In this document: positions 18,301 through 25,184 of the stretch, piece after piece
Layout: the number at the start of each line of letters is the position of its first letter
Numbering within the stretch: the stretch's first letter is position 1
Origin: RGIG1828 sp045541875
GTDB taxonomy: Bacteria; Bacillota; Clostridia; UMGS1810
Reading direction: 5' to 3'
Assembly: GCA_045541875.1 (NCBI GenBank)
Contig: JAZQJX010000103.1
Span: 1-33,844, forward strand
DNA: 33,844 bases
The notes under the pieces: model-generated
Database searches by the model: none
Seen by the model: the letters and a program-made list of their open reading frames with translations, nothing else
Told to the model about the DNA's origin: nothing
Made by a program: the position numbers and the translations under genes

Positions 18301-18624
18301 TATGTTCAGGATAAGCCTGACGGAGATGTAACGGCAATAAACTACATTTCAAACATCAGAAATGGAGATGTTGTGGGATACAAATATTTTTCTTTCTCCG
18401 GCAAAAACAAATTTACCGTTAATGTGAAGAGTTATACGAGCGGAAGTCTGAGGATATATACCGACGATGAAATGACTGTGCCTATGGCTCAGATTGGATT
18501 GAATCCTCACCTTGATGTGAAAAGTTATACAGTAGATGTAGCCTTTGAAGATGGTATATATCCCCTGTATCTTGTCTATGAGGGTGATGGAGAGATTGAA
18601 CTCTATAATATTAGTTTTGAATAA
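12349..18624 (+). CDS. Giant secreted multidomain glycoside hydrolase (LamG-like repeats + GH43)
   Basis: Start ATG 12349 (after AGGGAGG) gives 2091 residues with a signal peptide (1 to about 25, cut near AFPA). Four full units of about 320 residues begin at Y35, Y362, Y681 and Y997, each a LamG/concanavalin-like domain (YFDM-x-M-x-NW; LWTEI-x-LKFEG; LYVWVNGE; VDNF) followed by a ~75-residue beta linker. A diverged fifth unit (1317 to about 1525) lacks that linker. An Ig-like module (about 1525-1625) follows, then a GH43 five-bladed propeller (about 1628-1970) with likely base D1646 (PDGEP), pKa modulator D1772 (PLDPGIF) and acid E1847 (FFEAAS). The tail (1970-2091) is beta-rich, CBM6-like. 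GH43 acts mainly on arabinose- or xylose-containing glycans; the specificity here is not deducible. No SLH or LPXTG anchor is present, so binding by the repeats may hold it to substrate. It has its own terminator. Confidence 0.9.
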   Translation: MKNKRIISVCLCFAMIFSVVGAFPAMSDSSVIRSYFDFTMENWTEASDRLNSDGTTVQQSLSGTTDGSWNLNAGDVVEELVFDAERNSKVWKLTKQSAATGNRSRIRFDAADKTFERNTLWTEITFKYEGGFAGLGWEYNMAVAPVYIDNSGNIRKFAYNFFDNQSSGAIISSSPLELGKWYTLSVAIDYPNAPNADGGPLYVWLNGEKIFDGTDYNSNLRLENSNGTAASPFNYIDFNFCRPDSAASTVYIDNFMMYTTATLDNHPETDFSGLSIEDADSGDDITVSGDRISATAETTVADLKKALTFPGNTTVTFTKDGETASDSDTVSGCRVCVNSDSTDGYKVYYIYADASRTISQTYFDMDMDNWASTSDKKNYDGTSVSGFNWVSSFAPKADSVESNELFGGKSWVITDSEGSTGHYARARYNATIPTFFDSSEVLWTEITLKFEGQFAPLGWEHDAARSPIHIGSDGKLYRFGRWVYNATETGKNYDGGTPLDYQLKLGHWYTISVALDFTKDASGTGAPLYVWVNGEKIASGTDTVSELKAGGSFKYIDFWIDQVASGETTVWVDSFRLYTTETLDKFPESVFEGVTLTDANSSDDITVKDSYISAPDFVTASGMLSAVSCPADCTISFVRGNSLILGDSLVNRAYLYVISNTTGGYKGYEINPECSNILGSYFNMNMDNWTGTSQKLNIDSSSVSGFGWATGSFAPTSDSLATDIRNGGKSWVVTEDTNGTGHYARARFNSGIPKNFESSYVLWTEISLKFEGEFTPAGWEHDMAVAPVYVDSDGMLRKFVQRVYNDSDKLGEYVGDGYRLELGKWYHIVAALDFAGADAGSGAPLYVWVNGERIEDGESNNSNIKSGAGFNYYDLWIDKPISGASTVWVDNFSSYLTADVDDHAEKEFEGLSASDANLTDEITISGNIISTPAGTKLSDIKSAITFADGTLGAYTWNGLAMTDDDEAQDVVLYVTKMDSPAFGTYYINPYTFSEKIYFDMNMENWQSADDRKNTDGTTVLGADGDTFEWDELPKSQELSSDRDKKSNVLCFTPDINTKARLELDDKNFEKNVLWSELSFKFDGSFSSLGWNFSKGTAPFYVDFDGYMKYGDGNLLSDSYVLETGVWYHVAVAIDSTGVPIGQGGKLDVWINGAKLASGIPLGEDFSLVDVKKDESGNIVSAQISENLGYIELFARASEEAEGKISIDNFRFYTSEKIDDHPRDDFEDVIVSDTDSADFISVFGYKITVPEGTSVGDVKKAFKTDGSISISRDGASADVDEEADGCTVYFNSPNGIGFKIYKVEASISKDNVLPIKYYEIDFDCEADWNTKWVNKANPGHTFEYISALSSIEKNAPSPVLTKEPDGDGNSLFLSASGNQGSWHIGEGTDFTLSDADYSNCTMWYEISFKFIDSVIPLSMDATGNIFEITSDGKLFVAGGSVACTTSSGEEIILASDKWHRLGVAMDSTGDGTRVYTWLDGEELKFPENLISSLSKAEGFGITFNFDGSGKVLVDNIRVYAYGKEAKSGLEIFNGTKDVDSDNITVEYFNNTDGDITHTLIACAYGYDNEMLALTKLDNHCIRVGYGKIAIPLPESEEKPVTYKLFVWDSLDDCMALASNVIISTSEESQMINYAVNPFLPGYEYVPDGEPYVFGDRLYVFGSHDTYNSDIYCDERYMGWSAPVDDLSDWRFEGEIFNRADDPNYKGGEMMLHAPDVAKGADGRYYLYYSINGTGALGVAVCDTPAGHYEYYGRISYSDGTTLGSKTDDPMPLDPGIFVDDDGRVYLYMGYVPSNPSYTNLEASGRKIQGCFCVELSSDMKTIISDARLIAPGWHTSDGTSFEGYGFFEAASMRKINEKYYFIYSPDSGTNLCYATGDSPVGPFTFGGVIVNNTDYGYKGNTRRKAIPGNNHGSVACVDGQYYIFYHRQTGSGLSRQACAEKIYINEDGSIDQVCVTSCGLSSVPLPAKGSYSAHIACNLITSSAKYVQDKPDGDVTAINYISNIRNGDVVGYKYFSFSGKNKFTVNVKSYTSGSLRIYTDDEMTVPMAQIGLNPHLDVKSYTVDVAFEDGIYPLYLVYEGDGEIELYNISFE
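12451..16923 (+). repeat. Five ~957-bp intragenic repeats encoding LamG-like units
   Basis: Unit starts at 12451, 13432, 14389, 15337 and 16297: spacings 981, 957, 948 and 960 bases. Units 2 and 3 are closest in protein sequence; unit 5 is shortened and most diverged. Similarity is clear in protein but patchy in DNA, so the amplification is not recent. Confidence 0.85.
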
Positions 18625-18657
18625 CGCTATGGAATGTTTGATATTTCATTGACTGCA

Positions 18658-18703
18658 AAACGGGGCTGTAAAAACTTTTGGTTTTTACAGCCCCGTTTAT
18701 TGT
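18658..18703 (+). terminator. Rho-independent terminator after the giant GH43 gene
   Basis: A perfect 18-bp stem (18658-18675 with 18681-18698), loop TTTTG, with core CGGGGCTGTAAAAAC and a weak T tail (TTTATTG). It separates the gene from glgP. The rest of 18625-18935 holds the glgP promoter and an AT-rich leader. Confidence 0.88.
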
Positions 18704-18809
18704 GGAAACAGGAAAAACTTTTTAAAATTCATACAAAATCGGCTTTTCTGTATTCATTGAAATAGTCATTTATTGTCAGGAAATGAACTTCAAAGGTCGG
18801 AATTTTCTC

Positions 18810-18838
18810 TTGCTAAAAAGACTTTATTCTGCTATAAT
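18810..18838 (+). promoter_or_regulatory. Promoter of the glycogen phosphorylase gene
   Basis: TTGCTA (18810-18815), 17 bases, TATAAT (18833-18838). The leader of about 90 bases is very AT-rich, with a T5/A7 hairpin near 18854-18874 and a small CCGG-TCATT-CCGG hairpin (18899-18911) just before the RBS. No known riboswitch is recognised. Confidence 0.7.
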
Positions 18839-18935
18839 AGACAAATAGAAATTCTTTTTATTAAAAAAAGAAAAAATCATATAATATTATATATAAATCC
18901 GGTCATTCCGGTATGAAAGGAAGAAACAAAAAACA

Positions 18936-21347
18936 ATGAAAATGGATCAGAAAACAGCAATTGCTTTGATGGAGGAAATGTGCAAAAAACAGTTTGGATG
19001 TGCAGTTTCCGATGCAACAAAACAACAACTCTATAAAGCACTTTGTCTTGTTGTAAAAGATATTTTAATAGAAAAGAATGTGGAATTTTCAAAATCAGTT
19101 AAGGAAAAAGAAGAAAAGCAGGTTTACTATATGTCAATGGAGTTTCTGGTTGGAACTTCACTTCGCAATAACCTTGCAAATTTAAAAATTGAAAAACAGT
19201 TTGCTCAGGCTCTTTCAAAGGCAGGGGTGGACATTAATGAACTCTATGAAATTGAACCCGACGCAGGCCTTGGAAACGGAGGACTCGGAAGACTGGCTTC
19301 TTGTTATATGGACTCACTTTCTTCTCTCAACATTCCTGCAACAGGCTATTCCATCAGATATGAATTCGGCATATTCAAACAAAAAATCATAGACGGATGG
19401 CAGATGGAATTCCCTGATGACTGGCTGAATATGGGTGATGTGTGGCTCAGTGCCAGAGGCGATGAATCTGTTGAGGTAAAGTTTGGCGGAAGAGTTGATG
19501 AACATTTTGATGAAAACGGATACAGGGCAGTTCACACAGACTATAGCACAGTTGTTGCCGTTCCCTATGATATGTACATTTCAGGATATGATTCAAAGGC
19601 TGTCAACAAACTTGTTCTCTGGAGTGCAAAATCACCCAAAAGCCTTGATATGACTGCGTTTTCAAGAGGTGATTATGCAAAGGCTCTTGAAGAAAACACA
19701 AAAGCAGAGGTGATTTCCAAAATTCTCTATCCTGCAGATGATCACATGGACGGAAAAATCCTCAGAATCAAACAGCAGTATTTCTTTGTCAGTGCTTCTC
19801 TTCAGACAATTGTCAAAAAGCATTTCAAGAAATATTCAACCCTCGATAATCTTCCAGAAAAGGTGTCTGTCCACATCAACGACACTCACCCTGCCCTTTG
19901 CGTGCCTGAACTTATGAGAATCCTTATGGATGAATATAATTATGGCTGGGATGATGCCTGGGAAATATCACAGAAAACCCTTTCCTACACAAACCACACA
20001 GTTATGAGTGAGGCGTTGGAGAGATGGAACGAAAATATGTTCAGAGAGCAACTCCCCAGAATATATCAGATTGTGGCTGAAATTAACAGAAGACTTTTGC
20101 AAAAACTCCATGAAATCTATCCCGGAGACTTTGCAAAAATTGACTATATGGCAGTTATTGCAAACGGCGAAGTGAGAATGGCAAACCTTTGTCTTGCCTG
20201 CTGTCACACCATTAACGGTGTTTCAAAACTTCACTCAACCATCCTCACCGAGAGCATTTTCAGAGATTATTATAACATTGACAATTCAAAATTCACCAAT
20301 GTTACAAACGGCATTGCATACCGCCGTTGGCTTCTTCAGTCAAACCCCGGACTTTCATCATATCTTGATGAACTCATCGGAACAAAATACAGAAAAAATT
20401 CAACTCACCTTGAAGAACTTCTCAAATTCAAAGGTGAAAAGGAAGTTATTGACCGTCTTTATGAAATCAAAAAGGAAAACAAAATCCGTCTTGCAGACTA
20501 TATAACAACGGCAAACGGAATTAATGTTGATCCTGATTCCATTTTTGATATTCAGATAAAAAGACTTCACGAATATAAAAGACAACTTTTAAATGTACTT
20601 CAGATTCTTTATATGTACAATAAAATCAAGGAAAATCCAAACCTTGACATTCCTCCCCGCACCTTTATTTTTGCGGCAAAAGCCTCAGCCGGATATTTCA
20701 TGGCAAAACAGATTATCCGTCTTATTGTTGCAGTTTCAAACACAATTAACAACGATCCTGTGGCAAGAGAAAAAATAAAAGTTGTGTTCATTGAGGACTA
20801 CAGGGTTTCTCTTGCAGAAAAAATCATCCCCGCAGCGGACATTTCCGAACAGATTTCAATTGCCGGAAAAGAAGCATCGGGAACCGGTAACATGAAACTT
20901 ATGATAAACGGTGCCGTAACCCTTGGAACACTTGACGGTGCAAACGTTGAAATATCCGAACAGGTAGGCGAGGACAACATCTTCCTTTTCGGTCTCAAAT
21001 CTCACGAGGTTGAAGAACTGTGGAGACAGGGCTATTCACCCCTTGACTATGTCCGCACAAATCCCGAACTTCAAAAAGTTCTTGATATGCTCACATCAAA
21101 TGTTCTTGGTGCAAGATTTGACGACATCGCAAAATCCCTTCTCACAAATGCCTATGGCACAGCTGATGCCTACATGACACTTGCAGATTTTGATTCCTAC
21201 GTAAAAGCACAGCAGAGAGTATCCGAAACCTATATGGATAAATATAAATTCGGTGATATGTCTCTCACAAACATTGCAAAAGCCGGAATATTCTCATCTG
21301 ACAGAGCAATAATGGAATATGCAAAAGGCATCTGGCATTGCAGATAA
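18936..21347 (+). CDS. glgP: Glycogen/starch phosphorylase (GT35)
   Basis: Releases glucose-1-phosphate from alpha-1,4-glucans with inorganic phosphate in the cytoplasm. At 803 residues it has family length; GGLGRLASCYMDSL near the N-terminus, HINDTHPALCVPELMR in the middle, RRWLLQSNPGL, and IKRLHEYKRQLLN are conserved. The pyridoxal-phosphate lysine is K654 in EASGTGNMK (646-654). The gene stands alone: no glgA, glgB, glgC or malQ neighbours, and its own promoter. ATG 18936 follows AAAGGAAG at a rather long spacing; ATG 18942 is an alternative. Its position inside a polysaccharide region may be chance. Confidence 0.96.
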   Translation: MKMDQKTAIALMEEMCKKQFGCAVSDATKQQLYKALCLVVKDILIEKNVEFSKSVKEKEEKQVYYMSMEFLVGTSLRNNLANLKIEKQFAQALSKAGVDINELYEIEPDAGLGNGGLGRLASCYMDSLSSLNIPATGYSIRYEFGIFKQKIIDGWQMEFPDDWLNMGDVWLSARGDESVEVKFGGRVDEHFDENGYRAVHTDYSTVVAVPYDMYISGYDSKAVNKLVLWSAKSPKSLDMTAFSRGDYAKALEENTKAEVISKILYPADDHMDGKILRIKQQYFFVSASLQTIVKKHFKKYSTLDNLPEKVSVHINDTHPALCVPELMRILMDEYNYGWDDAWEISQKTLSYTNHTVMSEALERWNENMFREQLPRIYQIVAEINRRLLQKLHEIYPGDFAKIDYMAVIANGEVRMANLCLACCHTINGVSKLHSTILTESIFRDYYNIDNSKFTNVTNGIAYRRWLLQSNPGLSSYLDELIGTKYRKNSTHLEELLKFKGEKEVIDRLYEIKKENKIRLADYITTANGINVDPDSIFDIQIKRLHEYKRQLLNVLQILYMYNKIKENPNLDIPPRTFIFAAKASAGYFMAKQIIRLIVAVSNTINNDPVAREKIKVVFIEDYRVSLAEKIIPAADISEQISIAGKEASGTGNMKLMINGAVTLGTLDGANVEISEQVGEDNIFLFGLKSHEVEELWRQGYSPLDYVRTNPELQKVLDMLTSNVLGARFDDIAKSLLTNAYGTADAYMTLADFDSYVKAQQRVSETYMDKYKFGDMSLTNIAKAGIFSSDRAIMEYAKGIWHCR

Positions 21348-21373
21348 CAGATACGGGATGTAAAAAAAGTCCA

Positions 21374-21670
21374 TAATTGTCCGTCTCACCCTCGACGTAC
21401 ATTTGTACGCCTTCGGGCTGACGTGCCAAACGGAAGGTTTGGCATTCGAACGAACAATTCTGAATCTTTTTTCCCTATCCCTCAAAATCTGTTGAGTGCA
21501 AAGAGATGAAAAGACATAATTGCAAAACCTCACCCTTGACGTACCTTTGTACGCCTTCGGGCTGACGTGCCAGACGGAAGGTCTGGCATTCGAACGAACA
21601 ATTCCAAATCTTTTTTCCTATCCCTCAAAATCCCTTGAGAGCAAAGAGATGAAAAGACACAATTGCAAAA
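21374..21670. repeat. 144-bp tandem repeat, two units plus a partial, with conserved hairpins
   Basis: The units are offset by 144 bases (GACGTAC at 21394 and 21538), the third partial by 143 (AATTGCAAAA at 21518 and 21661). Each unit has CGTAC-N4-GTACG, then GCC-TTCG-GGC (a C(UUCG)G tetraloop), then an 8-bp stem (TGCCAAAC/GTTTGGCA at 21424-21444; TGCCAGAC/GTCTGGCA at 21568-21588), then CTCAA-N6-TTGAG. The only stem differences, 21429/21573 and 21439/21583, pair with each other (A-T to G-C). Other differences are in loops and linkers. This fills the 355 bases between glgP and the GH43 gene; no protein is supported in it. Confidence 0.93.
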
Positions 21671-21702
21671 TTTCATCCCATATTTGTAAAAGGAGACTTC
21701 AA

Positions 21703-22596
21703 ATGAAAAAATATCAGAATCCCATAATAAAATGTCAAGGGGACAATCTTACTGGAGACCCCCACGTTACAAGATATAAGGACTATTATTATCACTGTTA
21801 CTATATAAATGACGGTGTATATCTTGCAAGGGCAAAAAAACTCTGGGAACTTGAAGACGCCGAGAGGGTGAAAGTTCACTCGATTCCTGATGATATGGGA
21901 TATACCGAGTGGTATGCTCCTGAACTTCATCATATAGACGGTGCGTGGTATATATATGCATCGCCCCTTGTTGACGGTGACGATTTCCACACAATGTGTG
22001 TTCTTGAAAGAAAAGACGAAGATCCCTTCGGAAAGTTTGAAAGCCTTGGCAAAATGAAAGGTCTTGAAGATGAGTGGAGCATAGACGGTACGGTTTTGGA
22101 GCATGAAGGAGAAAGATGGTTTATCTGGACAAAATGTACAGAGATGTTTATGGCAAAAATGACATCTCCCACATCAGTTGAAAAACCCTTTATATCTGTC
22201 ATGAAACCTGAATTTGAGTTTGAAACAAAGGATAATCTTGTAAATGAGGGGCCTGCCATAATAACTCATAACGGAAAACTTCATTTGGTGTTCAGTGCCA
22301 ATGATTCAAAACGTGATGAATATTGCCTCGGTGTTATGACCTATAACGGCGGGGGAATTTCAGATATGAAAAACTGGACAAAGCACCCCTATGCTTTTTT
22401 TGAAAAAACCGAAGATATATTCGGCCCCGGCCATTGTTCTTTCACAACAGTGACGGAAAATGGCAGAGAGGTTGACTATGTTGTCTATCACGCAAACCTT
22501 GAATCCGGCTCAGGCTGGACAGGGAGAAGTGTGTGGATAAAACCCATAGACTGGGATGAAAACGATATGCCGGTATTTGGAAAACCGGAGAGATAA
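21703..22596 (+). CDS. Intracellular GH43-family glycoside hydrolase
   Basis: ATG 21703 follows AAAGGAG and gives 297 residues without a signal peptide, so a cytoplasmic enzyme. The three GH43 acidic residues are visible: D19 (TGDPHV), D128 (WSIDGTV) and E182 (NEGPAI). Single catalytic domain only; the family includes arabinofuranosidases and xylosidases that trim imported oligosaccharides, and the exact substrate cannot be read from sequence. An in-frame extension to 21520 is an artefact of the upstream repeat. No obvious promoter of its own is seen, so it may be read from glgP through the repeat hairpins. Followed by a terminator. Confidence 0.9.
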   Translation: MKKYQNPIIKCQGDNLTGDPHVTRYKDYYYHCYYINDGVYLARAKKLWELEDAERVKVHSIPDDMGYTEWYAPELHHIDGAWYIYASPLVDGDDFHTMCVLERKDEDPFGKFESLGKMKGLEDEWSIDGTVLEHEGERWFIWTKCTEMFMAKMTSPTSVEKPFISVMKPEFEFETKDNLVNEGPAIITHNGKLHLVFSANDSKRDEYCLGVMTYNGGGISDMKNWTKHPYAFFEKTEDIFGPGHCSFTTVTENGREVDYVVYHANLESGSGWTGRSVWIKPIDWDENDMPVFGKPER

Positions 22597-22680
22597 TGGT
22601 TTCATCGGAGATGAAATCGTCGATATGAATTCTTGAGAATTTCCGGTATGTCATAAATGACTCGAAATCTTCTGTACATT

Positions 22681-22733
22681 AAAAACAGTTGCACATATTC
22701 ATCTTTTTGATGAAAGTGTGCAACTGTTTTTTT
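22681..22733 (+). terminator. Terminator after the intracellular GH43 gene
   Basis: A long stem of about 20 bp with an internal mismatch (CAGTTGCAC with GTGCAACTG, TTCATC with GATGAA), loop TTTTT, followed by seven T. 22597-22680 between the gene and the stem contains nothing recognised. Confidence 0.9.
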
Positions 22734-22734
22734 G

Positions 22735-22890
22735 CTGTATAGGAAATTACGCAGAATTTAGTTCGCGAGACAAGATGTATATCAAATTACGCTCGCGACT
22801 TGGGTGCAGGCTCAGCCTGCTTTTTTAACTATATAAGATTTTCATAGAATTTAGTTTGAAAGAAAAGAAGTATATCAAATTATTCTTGCG
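22735..22890. repeat. Degenerate ~93-bp direct duplication following two terminators
   Basis: 22735-22797 and 22829-22890 align at an offset of 93-94 bases: CTGTATAGGAAAT/CTATATAAGATTT, GAATTTAGTT, TATATCAAATTA and CTCGCG/CTTGCG. Each copy begins right after a terminator T-run. Copy 1 has TCGCGAG (22762) pairing with CTCGCGA (22792); copy 2 has lost this. Copy 2 runs over the stop and last codons of the minus-strand araC-type gene. Confidence 0.65.
22806..22826 (+). terminator. Second small terminator, + strand
   Basis: GCAGGC (22806-22811), TCA, GCCTGC (22815-22820), then six T. It backs up the terminator at 22681-22733 and prevents + strand transcription entering the convergent araC-type gene. 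Its A-rich upstream side gives no terminator for the minus strand. Confidence 0.75.
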
Positions 22891-23995
22891 CAGCAGCATC
22901 AGATTTATCCTCTGCTTTGACGGGAACTTTAGGTTCGTTATTTGAAAGACTTTTCTTATATTCCTTAGGACTCATTCCGCTCATTGTCTTAAAACTTCTT
23001 GTGAAGTTTTCGGCATTCATATATCCGAGAGTTCTTGACACCTCTCCCACAGACATATTGGAGTGGGAAAGGAGTTTTTTTGCCTGTTCAAAGCGTATTT
23101 GTTTAACAATTTCAGAAAAACTTGATCCTGAAGCGGCTTTTATTTTTTTGGATATATACTGAGGAGAATAATTAAAATGCTTTGCCATATTCTCTAAGTT
23201 CACATCTGCAATATTTTGTTCAATATAGGTTATAAACTCATCCGAAACAGTTCCTGAATATTTTGAGGAACTGTTTTGTATTATGCTTGACTCATAACGC
23301 CTTAAAAGTCTTGAAAAAAGAATGATTGCCTGACTTTCAATAACCTGTGTTTTATATATATTTTCAAAATGATGCTCAATATACATTCCTAAAATAAGTT
23401 CTTTCAGATCTTCATCATTGTTTGTGCAAAATCTCAGGAATCTGTTGGGATCATTTCCGTAGATGGATGATGAAAAGAAAGTGGAAACAGGGTTTTTCTC
23501 AAAGGAGAAATTAGACCATACATTTGTGAAGAAACTTTTTCTTATGTGCATATTGAGAACAACGCTGTTGGATGACACCCACACGCCGTGATATACACCC
23601 GGGGGAATAAGACACATCTCTCCTGCTTTCATTTCAAATCTTGAATCTGCAGTAATGTGCAGACAACTTCCCTGAAGCACAATGACAAATTCAAAAAATG
23701 TGTGCTTGTGGTTAAAAACGGGAGTGTAGCGCTGATGACGGAAAATTGTGACAGAAGCATCTTTGTTCGACCGGAAAAAGTGGTGGGAATCTGTGATCTC
23801 ATCAGGGAGAACAAAGGCGTGTTCCGGTGCCTGAGTGGCGAAAACGGAATTGCGGGTTATAACATCCATAAAGTCAAAAGAGTCAAGATATTCATTGTTT
23901 GCATACTTTTCTCCTCTTTGATTAAACACTCTCTTATAAAACACTTCCGTATCGGAAAGTTTCTGAAAATCCTGCATAAGTTCTGTGGTATTCAT
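22880..23995 (-). CDS. AraC/XylS-family transcriptional regulator
   Basis: 371 residues from ATG 23995, preceded by AAGGAAGGAG. The N-terminal ~240 residues include a cupin-type sensor (HKHTFFEFVIVLQGS; MKAGEMCLIPPGVYHG). The C-terminal ~100 residues have two helix-turn-helix motifs: LENMAKHFNYSPQYISKKIK and SVGEVSRTLGYMNAENFTRSFK, with MSPKEYKKSL. The last ~20 residues (NNEPKVPVKAEDKSDAAAQE) are a polar tail beyond the family end, and the stop lies in a degenerate repeat. The longer upstream frame to 24181 has no RBS and no conserved residues. Divergent from the aldose-1-epimerase-like gene, 260 bases apart; likely regulates it or the nearby secreted operon, by context only. Confidence 0.92.
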   Translation of the reverse strand: MNTTELMQDFQKLSDTEVFYKRVFNQRGEKYANNEYLDSFDFMDVITRNSVFATQAPEHAFVLPDEITDSHHFFRSNKDASVTIFRHQRYTPVFNHKHTFFEFVIVLQGSCLHITADSRFEMKAGEMCLIPPGVYHGVWVSSNSVVLNMHIRKSFFTNVWSNFSFEKNPVSTFFSSSIYGNDPNRFLRFCTNNDEDLKELILGMYIEHHFENIYKTQVIESQAIILFSRLLRRYESSIIQNSSSKYSGTVSDEFITYIEQNIADVNLENMAKHFNYSPQYISKKIKAASGSSFSEIVKQIRFEQAKKLLSHSNMSVGEVSRTLGYMNAENFTRSFKTMSGMSPKEYKKSLSNNEPKVPVKAEDKSDAAAQE

Positions 23996-24085
23996 AGATG
24001 TTACTCCTTCCTTTTGTGATAATGCGAGGCAAAAACACAGTAAATGCTGACGCAACCGCTTTACCAGATAATATCTGTGTAAAAA

Positions 24086-24115
24086 AGTGTAACATAATCT
24101 GTTGTGACATGTCAA
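24086..24115 (-). promoter_or_regulatory. Candidate promoter/operator of the second araC-type gene
   Basis: Minus strand TTGACA (24115-24110), 18 bases, TACACT (24091-24086; 4/6). The -35 box is part of the perfect palindrome TGACATGTCA (24105-24114), and TTGACATGTC is identical to the first araC-type promoter. The rest of 23996-24255 contains the motif at 24119-24137 and no confident + strand promoter. Confidence 0.45.
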
Positions 24116-24118
24116 TCG

Positions 24119-24137
24119 AATGTCCGATAATGACAGA
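24119..24137. promoter_or_regulatory. Shared operator-like motif, copy 1
   Basis: aatgtcMgataatgacaga, an inverted repeat TGTCM-GATAA-TGACA, lies 119 bases upstream of the aldose-1-epimerase-like gene start. It matches 18 of 19 positions with 25185-25203. Candidate binding site of one of the AraC-type regulators; inference from recurrence and symmetry. Confidence 0.5.
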
Positions 24138-24255
24138 AAACTGTGTTTGTTATGACATAAACAGTACAGACATAAGTGCAAAGATTCCCTGTTTTTCTTG
24201 CTTGTTAAATGCTGTAAAAAAAATTAAAATTAATGTATAAAAGGAGAATGGGACA

Positions 24256-25170
24256 ATGAACATAATCGAACTTAAATCCGGTGAAAGCACTGCAAAAATT
24301 AATCTCTCCAAAGGTGCCAATTGTGTAAGTTTGCATATGAACGGTCTGAATATTTTGAGAGAGACAAACTCAGACGAACCCGACAATCCATTTCTTTACG
24401 GAATGCCGCCGCTTTTTCCGGTGAACAGAATCAGCGGAGGAAAATTTGTCTTTGAGGGAAGAAATTATGACTTCGGCATTAACGAAGAATCCACCTCCTG
24501 TCAACTTCACGGGGAATTGCACAGACAATGCTTTACTCTTGCAAAATCGCGCAATGACTATGCTTTGTGCATTTTTAAATCAGAGGGAGAGTATATGAAA
24601 TTTCCCCATTCCTTCACTCTTGAGACAGAGTATGAACTAAAGAAGGGCAGCCTTCATATCAGAGTCGGCATTGAAAACCGCTCAGACAAAAATATGCCCT
24701 TCCTTTTTGGATTTCACACAACCTTTAATCTGAAACTTTCAGACACTTCAGATATTGAATCTGTAAGAGTCGGGGTCCTTGTGGGAAAGTGTGTTGAAAG
24801 GGACAAAGACTATCTTCCGACAGGGAAAAAATATGCAGATGACAAAATCACAGGTGATCTTTTAAAAGGCAGATTTATTCCGGCAAAAGTGCCTGTCAGC
24901 CGTCATTATGAGGTTTTAGACGATGGAAAAATGTTTATATATGATCTTGATATGAAAAAGGGGATTATCTATGAAAACGACACAGCCTACACTCATAGAC
25001 TTATATATAACGGCAGTGCTGATGAATACATATGCTTAGAACCCCAAAACTGCATAGTGAACGCCCCGAATATCTCAGGCGGGTACGTTCCTTTTGTTCC
25101 ACCCGGAGAAAAGAAAAACTTATTTTCATCAATCACTGTTTTTGACGCCTCACAAACTCCTGATATCTGA
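24256..25170 (+). CDS. Aldose 1-epimerase-like (galactose mutarotase fold) protein
   Basis: 304 residues, no signal peptide. It matches the mutarotase-like beta-supersandwich family by NRISGGKFVFEGRNY, the His of LHGELHR, the His of FGFHTTFNL and the likely catalytic Glu in CLEPQNCIVNAPN. Family members interconvert alpha and beta anomers of free sugars before kinases act on them; the actual sugar is unknown, and the sequence is closer to the broad YeaD/LacX-type group than to canonical GalM as far as I can see. ATG 24256 follows AAAGGAG. No terminator is evident after it; the next gene starts 306 bases on. Confidence 0.85.
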   Translation: MNIIELKSGESTAKINLSKGANCVSLHMNGLNILRETNSDEPDNPFLYGMPPLFPVNRISGGKFVFEGRNYDFGINEESTSCQLHGELHRQCFTLAKSRNDYALCIFKSEGEYMKFPHSFTLETEYELKKGSLHIRVGIENRSDKNMPFLFGFHTTFNLKLSDTSDIESVRVGVLVGKCVERDKDYLPTGKKYADDKITGDLLKGRFIPAKVPVSRHYEVLDDGKMFIYDLDMKKGIIYENDTAYTHRLIYNGSADEYICLEPQNCIVNAPNISGGYVPFVPPGEKKNLFSSITVFDASQTPDI

Positions 25171-25184
25171 CAAAATCAAACATC

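Noticed and set aside
12349..18624. Insertion sequence, prophage or transposase signals across the carbohydrate region
   Set aside because: No transposase, integrase or terminal inverted repeats were seen; repeats here are small and intergenic or intragenic.
21520..21702. N-terminal extension of the intracellular GH43 frame
   Set aside because: It runs through the 144-bp structured repeat; the family N-terminus and a strong RBS both fit ATG 21703.
24182..24255. A + strand promoter for the aldose-1-epimerase-like gene
   Set aside because: The AT-rich stretch gives several poor -10-like strings but no pair with acceptable spacing.
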